Origin: Aplysia californica
Taxonomy: Eukaryota > Mollusca > Gastropoda > Aplysiida > Aplysiidae
Length of the DNA stretch: 64,000 bases
NCBI RefSeq assembly: GCF_000002075.1
Contig: NW_004797288.1
Span: 562,372 to 626,371, forward strand
Reading direction: 5' to 3'
Shown: positions 45,001-57,300 of the stretch, piece by piece
Layout of the letters: each line of letters opens with the position of its first letter
How positions within the stretch are numbered: the stretch's first letter is position 1
Position numbers and translations under genes: made by a program
The notes under the pieces: model-generated
What the model was told of the DNA's origin: nothing
The model's database searches: none
Seen by the model: only the letters and a program-made list of their open reading frames with translations

Positions 45001-48000
45001 TTTTTGTGTTCTTTTCCCCTTTTTTCTGCTTTCTATCCAGTTTTCATTGATGTGGCGAGATCGTTTTATTGTGGCAGCAACCCGTTTTACATGAGCCGTG
45101 CCTTCACCATCAGTGTCTCATCAGTTTTGCTCATTCTACCACTCTGTTTTCCTAGAAAAATTGACTTCCTCAAGTATGCAAGGTAAGTGTAGTTTTGTGT
45201 TCTCTGCACTTTATTCCTTGAGTGATTTTTGGGTGTAAATTTAGCTGTTGGTGCTGGCTTGTTTAACTTTATCATTACCTCCCGGGGCAGTGCCACTGAC
45301 TGAAGTGTCTTTAAGCCATTCCCAAAGGGGGGACATATCTCGTTCAAGCACAGTAGAATTGTAAATGGGCTGACTCATGTCACGCTCATAACTGTGCCTG
45401 ATCTACAACAGGGAACTGCTGCTTTTTCTTTCCTGATCCTTACTATTGTCATTTTCCTCTATTTCTTTTGTATGTTTGTCATTCCCTTGTGACCTGCTAT
45501 TTTGGGGTGCCTTGATAGTCGAAGCAGACCTTGTGCTGTTGAAGCTAGAGAGGTGAGCATTCTAAGTCTGATTCCCTGTAAAGACTTCTCTGTTGACACT
45601 CACCCCTTGGCGCTCGTATGACCTTATGCTGTTGCGAGCGCCGTAAAACCCTCTACTGTATAAAATATATAGAACTTTATCATTGCATACCACCAGACGT
45701 GACATGCTCCTCCTACTTTTTTCAGTGTTACCATGGACATTGTACTGCTCTATGTGATGGTAAATGTGTGTGGTTGGTTGGTTGGCGGGTGCTCTGTTGT
45801 GGTTTGCTCCTTCTTGCCTATCAAACATCTATCATCCTTATTTCTCCTTCTTTTTTAAAATTCTGTTTGTTACTCTTTTGGGTGGTTGGCGGGTGCTCTG
45901 GTGTGGTTTGCTCCTTCTGTTCTATCTATCATCTATCGTCCTTATCTCCCCTTCTTCTTTTTTGTGTTTGTTACTCTCTTGTAACACCTCTAATCTTCTG
46001 GCGCTCATATGACCTTATGCAGTTGCGAGTGCCGTAAAATCTCTACTAAAACTAAACTAACTCTTTTGTAACACTTCTAATCTTCAGCACTTATATGACC
46101 TTATTATGTTGCAAGTGCTGTAAAACGCTTACTAAAACAAAAAAGGAAAAAGATTATAAGTGTGTTCTTCATTTATGAGCTTCATGGCTGTAAAGAAAGG
46201 AATTCATAACCTCTATGATCACCCATTTTGTGTTTGTTCTTGAAATGCATATAGTTATAAAGTCTGTAACAAAGCCGACTAGCCAAAATGGTTATAATAG
46301 TTACAGTAAAAAAAAATGTACAAATCCTTGTGTCATATTTATTTCTTTTTTAAAAAGTACAACTGCTTGAATTTCCATTTGTATGGAGCATTGATTGCCA
46401 CTGTGCTTGTTCTCCTTCTTGCAGTGTTGTTGGTGTGATTGGAATCCTGTATGTTGTAGCATTGGTCACTACCAAGTATTTCCTGCCCCATACTGAACCC
46501 AGCTCCATAGCCACTTCGTAAGTTTTAATATTTGTTTCTAAAAAGTCCTCTTGTCATTTATTTTTCTTTCAGACTGTTTCACCCTTGTGTTTTGGTATTA
46601 CTTTCACTCACTGACTGCCAGGCCCGTGGAGCCTCAACAGCAGTGGTCTGCCGCGGTTTTTAGAGTGTTTTAAAAAAATCGTAACTCAAAAACTATTGTA
46701 CTTCGGGATTTGAACTTTTGTGCGCAGTGCATTTACATGCTTTAGTGTACTCATGCCGAATATCTTTTCAATATATGCTATAATTTGGGGGGGTTTTTGC
46801 GATTTAAAAAAAAAATGGTCAATTTTTGACAAAAACTAATAATGTGAAATCAACTTATTGTTGTTCATTGTTGTTTGTTTAGGCTAGTTGTGTTGTGTTT
46901 TATGTTGTTTTTGACACAAATAACAATCAAACAAACACAACAGATAGATAAAACACCACTATTGTTATAGTTTACCTTAGATAAGATAGTTCTTCTTTGT
47001 ACTAGATCTTGTAGTAGATCTAGATCTTGGACTTGATTCTGGCACACTACTAGCATTATAATAAGGTAATCTTTGCCTTCTTTTTCCTTCCCGAACACAA
47101 AATGATGGGTCAACATCGCTATCAACATCTAATTCACCTATTTCAATGTCCGATCCAACACCATGAAACGTCTCATCATCACTTTTGTCCGCTAATGCAT
47201 CAAAAATATTGCGGCACTTCTTGGATGCCATCGTGTAGGGAAATCACAACAGAACTGAGAATTGGCAGGGAATAGCCTAAATCTAGGCCTAGGTCTCTTG
47301 TGGAAAAAAAATCACCCCAAAAAAACCAAAAAACTAAAGCATAAGGCCGATGACTCTAGTAATTTATCACGTCGAAATGGCTTCCCTAACTGCTGTAAAC
47401 TGCCAGACCCAGTTGCAGTCCGGGATGAAAATGGAACAAAATTATTAAAGTCCATACCGGAGGGCCTCCGGGTTCGGCAATTTTATTACGTAACCTCATC
47501 CCGGATACACTCCAGTAACGGCAGTTAGTGAGTTAAAGAAAAAAATTTGTGTTTCTCATTTCATCAAATCACTTTTCTTTAGAAATTTTACTTTGATTGT
47601 TAAGTACCATAAAAAGTTTTGCTCTTTACTGACCTTCAATTATTTTCTGTGCAATATAAGTAAATGGTGCCTTCAGTTGTTATACCATTTGAACCCACAA
47701 AAGCCTGCATCATCGAGCACAACGCGACGGACGCATGTCACGTCCATTTAATCTGATATGCGCCCAATAAAAACGTGTCGTGAGAAAGGACTGGACAAAT
47801 ACTAAATACAGCCTTCGTTACAAATAAACATGACCCTGTTATACTTTGATTATGTTTATGATTAGTTTGAAAGAGATGAGGAGACTCTGATAGCAGCGCT
47901 TGACCTCGAGGATACCTTCTATTTGGTTGAGTACAATGTCCTTTTGAGAACTATGATCAACCTGAAGATTAGCCTCCAGCTCATGATATGGATAGGTGAG

Positions 48001-51000
48001 GCATTGCTGAAGAGGAGAGTTGCAATGCAGCTGGGTAATTGGACATCTGACACCAGAAGCATCACACAGGAGATGCCACCGGGATCATCGCTCTCACCAG
48101 TTTTATTCAACATATGCACTGTTGGAATCACTTCTGGACAACTGGAAGGCCCATGGCGTTTGTTGAGCTTTGTGGATAATATCCTTGTATATAGACAGGG
48201 TAAGGACAGGCAAGAAACCGCTAACGTGGGGCAACAGGAGCTGGATCGAATTGGGCAATGGTGTGTAAACCACAACGGCAAACTCCACTCCGACAAGGCC
48301 TTTTGTGCAATGGTGTTCGCTGGACAATCACGCGGTTATAGCAGAGATGCCCACAGTCACGATCAACTACATGGTCCTGAAGCATGAGCTCTCACTGAGG
48401 TATCTAGGTATCACCTTTGACAGATCATTCTCAGGTAAAGATCACATAACCAGGATCATCACAAGAACCAGAAAAGGTCTGACCGCACTGAAAACCATGG
48501 CACGTAACAGAATGCTACAGAGAATTTTTGCCATACTATATCAGACTCTTGTGCTGTCTGTGATAGACTATGTCCTCGGTCTCCTCACCTTGTCAACGTT
48601 GCAGCTGAAACGCCTTGAAAGAATTCAGAACGAAGGTATGCGGACTGTTCTCGGATGCACTCGAAACACACCCTGCAAGTCATTGCGTTATCTCCTGGAC
48701 CTTCCAGCCATGGTAGAAGGTCGCAAGATTGCTCAGGTGAAAGCATATTTGAGAGTCTGTGCTGATGATCAGCAACCACTACATGACAAAGTGGGAAGAA
48801 CTGTACGCACGCGTCTGCTTAGAGGGACTGTATGGATGAGTGAGGCGGCGACGCTTTGGCTAAATGCTGTGAAGTGCAAGACATCCAAAGGGGCAGCGCC
48901 TGGGTCAGCACCAATGACACACCTGGGCGGTATACTCGAGTGGTAGCAACCTTAGGCAGAGAATATCCTGAGTGACCAGAGGGAGCAGCCAATGCCGAGG
49001 TAGAGACGCTGATAGAGGAGAACAATGAACAGGGCGACATAGTCATCTTCACAGATGGATCAGTACAACGTGGTGTCAAATCTGGATAGGCTTTCAGTGC
49101 CTGTGTAAACAGGGTCATACAGAGAGAGATGTCTGGTGCCTCTAGTATAACCAAGTCCAGCATGTGCATGGAGATGGATGTCATCACAGAAGCCGTTAAC
49201 TGGATTAAAACTGCGGAGTATCAGTCTGCCAGTCTCATCACCGACTCAATGAGTACCCTCGAAAAAGTGAAGAAACATTTAATGTATGCAGACTGGCGAG
49301 AGGCAATTCAAAGCAGCAGACTCACAAGGATTGTATGGACCTTTAGCCCTGGTCATGCAGGAGTTCAAGGCAATGAACATGCTGATAAGCTAGCTGGCCA
49401 GCCTGAGATTGGCGGCACCATGCAATTAGATCCACCAACAGTCATGGCAGCATTGACAGCATGGGTCTACGACCACAGAGAGGATGAAGGCACCACTTCA
49501 CACACAATGGATAGACTAAGGGAAGCTGGTATCTCCAGAGGGTTGGGGAGAGACAGCAACCTGCGTGGAAAAGCCAGAAGAATATCCAACCAGCTGATTA
49601 TTGGCACGATCAGCAGGCAGACCCTTTCGTGGATCCTGGAGAGGAGGGAGGAGCAGCTATGGCATTGTGCCGCCTGCAATGATGCTTATTCTCCAACCAA
49701 GTAAATAAGTATACCCATATCCCCGTAGACATTGATCATATTTGTACTGAAAATGAAAAACTGTATTTTACTTATAAAGCAACATCAAAAAGTCTGGGAG
49801 TGTATTTTGATTCAAAATTGTCAATGGAACATCATACCAATTATTTATGTACCATTTTATTTTGTGAATTGAGTAAAATTGGTCATATGTCTATGTTTTT
49901 GAATGAACTCTCGTTGAAAACGCTCTTGTCATCTTTCTTGTTTTCACGCATCGATTATTGCAATGCTTTACTAGCTAACTTACCAAATACCACTCTTCAC
50001 AAGTTACAACGTTTTCAAAATCATGCTGCTAGGCTTGTACTAAAGAAAAAGAGGAGGGATCACATTACTCCCATGCTAAGAACGTTGCATTGGCTTCCCG
50101 TGTCAGCTAGAATGTCATATAAAATTGCAATATTATGTCATAAATGTGTCAATAACAAAGCTCCCTCATATCTTAGTGATCTCTTCCAGATTTATGTTCC
50201 ATCTAGATCGCTAAGATCAGGATCAGTATCTTTTAAGAGTTCCTAGAAAAGGGGGTAAAAAAATAGCTGAAAGATCGTCTGCCCACCTTGCTCCATCAGT
50301 TTGGAACTCTCTACCCCAACCCTTGAGACATACAACATCTGAGTCTAAATTTTTTTAATCTTTAAAGACACATTTAATGACATCATTTTTATGTCAGTAC
50401 ATTCATGTTCTGGACAATGTTATGTAAATGACCCTTTATCCATTTATGTATTTTGTGAATTGCATTGTGTATATTATTTTATTATATATGTGTGAATGTG
50501 CTCATTTCGTAACGATGTGTAAGCATGCGTGTGTGAAAAGCGAGTTGATGTGTGTGTGTGTGGCATGCATGTGTGTGCACATGTGTGTGTGAGTGTGTGT
50601 GTGTGTGCGTGTGTGTGTCGCGTGCGTGAATATTGTTCGTACATGAATTTATGTAAAGCGCTTAGAGCTGTGTTTACACGGGAGTGGGCGCTATTGAAAT
50701 GATCTTCATTATTATTAATATTATTATTATTATTACCTTTACCATTTGATCTCATTAGAATGGGATATCCTCGCAAGTTCACTTTTATTTATGTTCTATA
50801 GTCTATAATTTTTTTTCTTATGCAGTTCAATGTTGTTTGTTCAGTAATATTGTCATCTGTCTCCTCCTCAGACCAAAGTCATGGATTGATGTTTTTCTTG
50901 TGGTGCCAGACATTTGCTTTGCTTATCAGGTTTGTGGAATGCCTTTACTGATTTCTGTCAGATCAATTCTTTTTTTTTTTTAATGAAAAAAAAAATGGTA

Positions 51001-53971
51001 GAAGGATATTTATGTAAAACGTAATGTCTATTATGAGAGTAAATGAAAGTCCTTATGGCATCAATTTTCATTTTTCCCATGAGTTTAGTGAGACTAGAGC
51101 TGCTAGCTTTTTGTGTACAGTCGAACTGCTTTAGTGGTCAACTCTCCATAACAGTCACCTGTACTTATTGCCATTGTTCTGTGACACCCTTGTATTTTTC
51201 CTATATTTTTAACCTGTCCATACTGGTCCCTGTCGAATATGGCCAAGGTCAGTCATTTTTCCTAACAAGTTGGTTTCAAAACCTGCTCATGGCAGTTCTT
51301 TACTACAAAAGTTTCCAGCCAACCTGTCCTCTGACAGAGAGTGTAGGTTTCAAAACCTGCTCATGGCAGTTCTTTACTACAAAAGTTTCCAGCCAACCTG
51401 TCCTCTGACAGAGTGTGTACATTCGGTCAATTCAAAGATGCTCTTATGGTCGATAACAACAATTTTGATGGAAATGAAATGGAGAGGTGAAATTGGGATT
51501 TAAGACGTTAAACCACCTCTTGACTTTGTCAAGTCTAGTAAGTCACTATAACTCAGATACTGTCCATAGCCACCACTTGTCTATAAAGGTCCCTTTTCTC
51601 TGTGATCTTGAGTTACTGTTATGAACAGGTTTGATTTTGCAAGCCTTAAAATCTTAACTTAAAACTATCAAGCCCCTGATTTAGACTGCGGAGTTGTCAG
51701 TTGGTCATCAATGTTGCTACATGACACTTGTGCAGTCTGTTACTTTGCTGTGGACTGAAAAACAGGTGAATAAATATAAAGAGAGAGCGCACAAGCAGTT
51801 TTCAGGGAATTTACAGGAGGGGAGGGGGGTTGGGGGTTGACAAGGGTGCATTCTTTCAAGGGGAAATGAAACCTTGTCTTGGTAATGTTTAAAGGCATTT
51901 TGTGTATAATGTGTTACTCATTTTTGCTATCCTTTTTGTCTGTGTTTCAGTGCCATGTGAGTATCATCCCAATCTACTCATGCATGGAAAAGAGAAATCT
52001 GCGAGAGTTCTCCAAGACCATCTCCCTTGCTATGGTGCTTTGTGTGCTCACATACACAGTCACGGCGGCGCTGGGATACCTACAGGTACTGTCCTAATAC
52101 TTAACTACCTCAGAATTACAATGTTCTATCTGCACAATACCTAGTTTTGAGAAATTCGACGTCACATCATGTCAAGCTTTTTCAAATGCAATTGTTTGAA
52201 TATCTTGATAATGACTTTGAATAATCTTACGATTTTGATAGAGCAGATAGAACATTTGGTTTCTGACCTCTTTGTCTTTGTAACTCCATTAACAGCAAAA
52301 AATGTCGCATAGAACTTTGTAATTCTGAGGTAGCGACTTAGATGTCTCTTTTTTGCTGTTATTTATTTTTGGGTGCAAATAGTTCGGGTGGGGGTGGGGG
52401 AGGTGCAGAGTACCGCTGGTGGGTCCTACTTCTTTCTTTCCCTCTCTAGTTTGACTCACATTTTTTCCTGCATCAGATTATCTTATTGTGTTGATGTGCT
52501 TCTCAAACTCAAAAACATCATTTTTGAGTGTCACTTTCCTGTAAATGTTCTATATTGGCTCATGTTTCCTTTTGTTTGCCTTTTGCTAAGCAGATTGGTC
52601 CATCTCGAGGAGCCATGCTTCTAATAAGTATAGATGTTGCCCTATGCACATTGACATACATGTGTCACGGCGCGGTAGAATCGGGCACTCGTCAAATTTT
52701 GGGCATGTGGAGTTATTGGTGTCATGTAAAAGCTGATTTATTTGCCTTGCTTCTGGTTGAATAAATATCCATTTATCTTGAATAGAACTCAAGATATTTG
52801 CAATTAAAAGAGGTGAGATGGCCTGGTTTCAAAGGTGAAATTAGCGAGAAAATGGCCGTCAAAGTTTTGTAACTCCAATAGCTAAAGAGTCGTAGAAAAC
52901 AGAAAATGACATATTTTGTGCCTTTGATCAATGTTTTTCTATAACATTCTCTTGGAAATGTGTTTTTATTATTTCACCACGCTGCCTCACATATTATTTA
53001 TAAGATTTGTTGTTGGTGTCCAAGTTCAGTCAAACCTGTGCTAGGACAATGTTACCCACAATGGGCGGGTTGGAGGATGCCACTGTTAGATCCTACTTCT
53101 TTACTTTCCCTCTACTGTTGTTTCTGTCTGTCTGGCTTACCTTTTCCCGGCACTAAATGACCATTATTGTGTCGATGTGCTTCTCTTTACTCAAGCAAAC
53201 AAACAAACCACAATGGCCGCTGAGACGTTTCCTCCCAGCCGGGAGAGGTTTTAAAGAAAGGAGGCTCATTGTAACTGAACTACTGTGCTTAATGTAGTGA
53301 ATTTTTTGCCTGAGAGGGTTTTGAGGAAATAGACAAGAGAGCAGGGGTGCATGTGCCCCAAGATTATGGACCAGTTTTGGTGTTCACCAACCTTACTAAA
53401 ACTACATCTAGCGGCGACCAAGCTTGCTTGCAATCGTCTGTCTATCCTCCATTTTGTCGACTGGACTTTGTTGTGTGTTGTTTTTGTTCCATATATTAAG
53501 TAATAATAATATATGTTATTGATGTCACAAATGAACTCCCTTTTTCGAGCTGGTGGTGGGCTTGATTTGCTGGGTAGTAAATTTCTGAAATATTGCTGGA
53601 CACCCTTCACTATTATGGGCCAGTTTTAGTTTTGTGTTCACACGGCTTTTGAATTGTCAAAAAATGTTTGTTTATGTCAGACTATTTATAGCAGTGCAGG
53701 TTGCTATTAGAGGAAAATTTTTAATGGGGTTCTTTATGCAGGGAAATTCCGTTACCTAAGCTGCTGATAGATGGAGGTTACGATTATCTGGGTTGCTGTA
53801 AAGTTGACACTATTGTATTTCTTTGAAGGTGGTATAACTTGACTGCAGGAAGAAAGAATCATAGAAGTGTTTGTCGGAAGTGAAGTGTCATCCTTCTATC
53901 TGGCAAGGCATTGCTCAATGTATTCCATTATACTCTATATACGAGGGGTGAATTATAAGTGCACATCATAT

Positions 53972-54028
<57 letters not shown>

Positions 54029-54318
54029 CTCTCTCTCTCTCTTTTCCCTGTATATATATTGACTTGTTTCCTTTCAATCCATTGGTAGTTTGGTGACAAG
54101 ATTACTTCAGACGTTCTGCTGTCGTTTGATCCAGACATCCCAGTCATCTTTGCTGTTGTGCTAATCGCTATCAAGACGTACACAACATACCCCATCCTTT
54201 TATTTTGTGGAAGGTTGGTCCATCTTCATATTTTGTGTGTTTTAGTCAATACTACCCTTTTTTAGAAGAGATAATTGTTAATCTGATTTGTATTACAAGT
54301 CAGTACTAGCAAACATGA

Positions 54319-54369
<51 letters not shown>

Positions 54370-57300
54370 AAAATGAATGCATATATCTGTATTATCCTAT
54401 TCTTTTATTTTGTGGTAGCTGTATGCAACTTTAATGCTTTTCATATTTATCACCATTGATCCGTCAAAAGTTCAAATGGTTAGTGATTGTTTAAACTGTT
54501 TATAGCATGGATGTCTCAGTGTGTATTCAAATAGATATACTGTTGTTCTTGCAAAGAAAATGTTACTCTGTTTGACTTTGCTTTTCAGAGTGAGCAAAAA
54601 AATATGGAGACAAAATGTAATTTTTCAAATGCCATTATGATTCTGTGCAGATTTAAATGACCAGTTTGTTCAGATTTACTTGGAACATAACATGTACTTT
54701 AGCAAATGTCCCTACATGCCTTTTGTTTTGTGACATTGTCAGTTCTATTAAAAATCTAAGGTTTGGTTCAAATATTTTGCAGGGCTGGATTTGATTGTAT
54801 ATGGTCACGTATATGGAAAATTACCCCAGAGGAATTTCTGTTGAAGGAAAGACGACGTAGGATCATCACCACTATATTATGGTTTATTGCGACGCTGCTG
54901 CTGTCTATTTTCATTCCAAATATTGGAGTTGTTATACAAATTCTGGGAGCCTTTGCTGCCATCTTCATCTTTATTTTCCCAGGTAAGTCATGATAAAAGT
55001 TCACAACCCCTCGGGGCAGTGCCACTGACTGTTGTGTCTTTAGGCCATTCCCAAAGGGGGGACATTTCTCGTTCAAGCACAGTAGAATTGTAAATGGACT
55101 GACTCATGTCATGCTCTTAACTGTACCTGATCTACAACAGGGACCTGCTGCTTTTTCTTTCCTGATCCTTACTATTGTCATTTCCCTCTATTTCTTTTGT
55201 ATGTTTGTCACTCTCTTGTTACCTGCTATTTCCGGGGTGCCTTGATAGTCGAAGCAGACCTTGTGCTGTTGAAGCTAGAGAGGTGTACAGTCTAAGTCTT
55301 CTCTGTTGACACCCACCCCTTGGCGCTCATATGACCTTATGTAGTTGGGAGCGCCATAAAACCCTCTACTATAAAAAAAAAAGTTCCACACTTTGTCTTG
55401 TATCATCTCAAAATGAGACAAACTAGGAAAGGGTGGCCTTTATGTTCTTGATACCAGTGTTAAAGTTTGTCAATGAACTGAAAGATGGTGATACCTTTTT
55501 TTTTTTAATCACAGAGGAAGAGATTCCAGGATGAATTGAAGATGTGTCTGAGCAGATGATTGAAACACAGATTGGAAAAAAAGTTGTGTCTTAAATTGTA
55601 CTGCATGTTCATCACCACGTTCCTCTTTCACTAAAAATATAAATGACATGGCACTGGACTCCGTAGAAAATTCTCCTAACAAATTTTTCCGTATCTTTTC
55701 TGACTCTCTGTCTTGAATCACCTCACTTACAAATTACACATTCTTTTTCCAAAATTAGTTAGGTTACAACAACAAAAATACACGCTTTGGAATGAAACAG
55801 GGAAAAATATCGTGTTCGCATGGCTACCTAGCCACGTTGGAATCCGAGGAAACGAGCAGGTGGATCTCCTGGCGAAGGAATCCTTGTCTCTTCCGTTGGG
55901 ATCAACGACGAACACTCTCCCTCTGAGAAAAAAATATAGTCAAAAACTACACCTGCGATCTGTGGGAGAATCGTTGGGACCAACAACAAACTACACAACT
56001 TAAAGCCCAAACTGGGTCCATGAAAACCTTCGGGTCTCTACAGAAGAGACGAAGTCATTTTTATTCAATTACGCGTAGGACACACTTCCCGGACACATAA
56101 ATACCTCCTTCAAGGAGATGAGAAGCCGTTCTGTGACGGATTGGACACAGATTTTACGATTAGACACATTTTAACAGAATGTCTAGACTTTGGAGAGACC
56201 CGAAAGAAATATTTTAAATGTAAAAAATTGCAAGGTCTGTTTTCCATCATTTATCCCAACAGAATCCTTGATTTTATAAAAGGCCGATGGCCTTTTATGA
56301 AAAATTGTAAATACTGTTATTTTTATGGTTAGCAGGTTATCCTTTTTAGATTGTTATTTTACCTCAAGTTTTTTACTTTTTAAAATCTGATCGTTGACCC
56401 TAGCCCAGCCGTGCAGTGAACTGTTGTGAATGCAATCAACTTGTATTTCGCACACTCATATAACCTTATGCAGTTGCGAGCGCCGTAAAACTCTTACTAA
56501 GACTAAAAAACTAAAAAAACTAAAAAAACTAAAAACATGATGCCTCACATTTAGATCTCTCGCTTTGAGACTATGAGGTCAGTTTCAGACCAGACTGGAC
56601 TGTGTTTGATACAATATCACAGCAGGACGATGGAGATACTCCATAAAATATCTGCTCTGTGTTGGAGCCAAACCCACATCATTTACATTGAAGTTTCAAG
56701 CAAGTTCATGTTTTTATTCAGATGTAAATGTGAGGCAGCGTGGTGGAATCAGGCTCTCGTCAAAATAATCAAGGTGATGAAACTTGTATTTTTCCGCAGG
56801 TTTGTGAATTTATATCAAATTTTTGTTTTTTGGCTCAACACCTTTCATGCCCATTAAAGAGCTCATTTCAGTGTGGACTTTCCTGAAAAACGTGGATTAA
56901 AGGCACAAAAAATGTAAATGTTCAGTTACCACGGACTCTTAAGCTAAGAAAATAACTAATCTTTGGCGACCATTTTCTCACTAACTTTACCTCTGAAAAC
57001 AGGTGACCTAACTAATTTTGGAAAAAGAATGTGTAATTTGTAAGTGAGGTGATTCAAGACAGAGAGTCAGAAAGGATACGGAAAAATTTGTTAGGGGTCC
57101 TTCATTCACAAATATCTCGACTCGTATTCAAGATAAATTGATATTCTAAAAATCCAAATAAAGGAAAGTGAACAAGCTTTAAGATGCAACCAACAACTCC
57201 ACATGCCCAAAAATTGACGAGAGCCTGATTCCACCACGCTGCCTCACAAACGTTTTTAAGTTCTTTTTAACCCCTTTTGCCCGTACGGATAGCACTTTTA

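Noticed and set aside
47923-49704. Host genes for reverse transcriptase and RNase H
   Set aside because: Broken frames with LINE domain order and a degraded catalytic box; remnant of a retrotransposon in an intron.
53943-54088. Ser-Leu-rich frame before exon 8
   Set aside because: Comes from the (CT)n tract; the real exon starts at 54089 after TTGGTAG.
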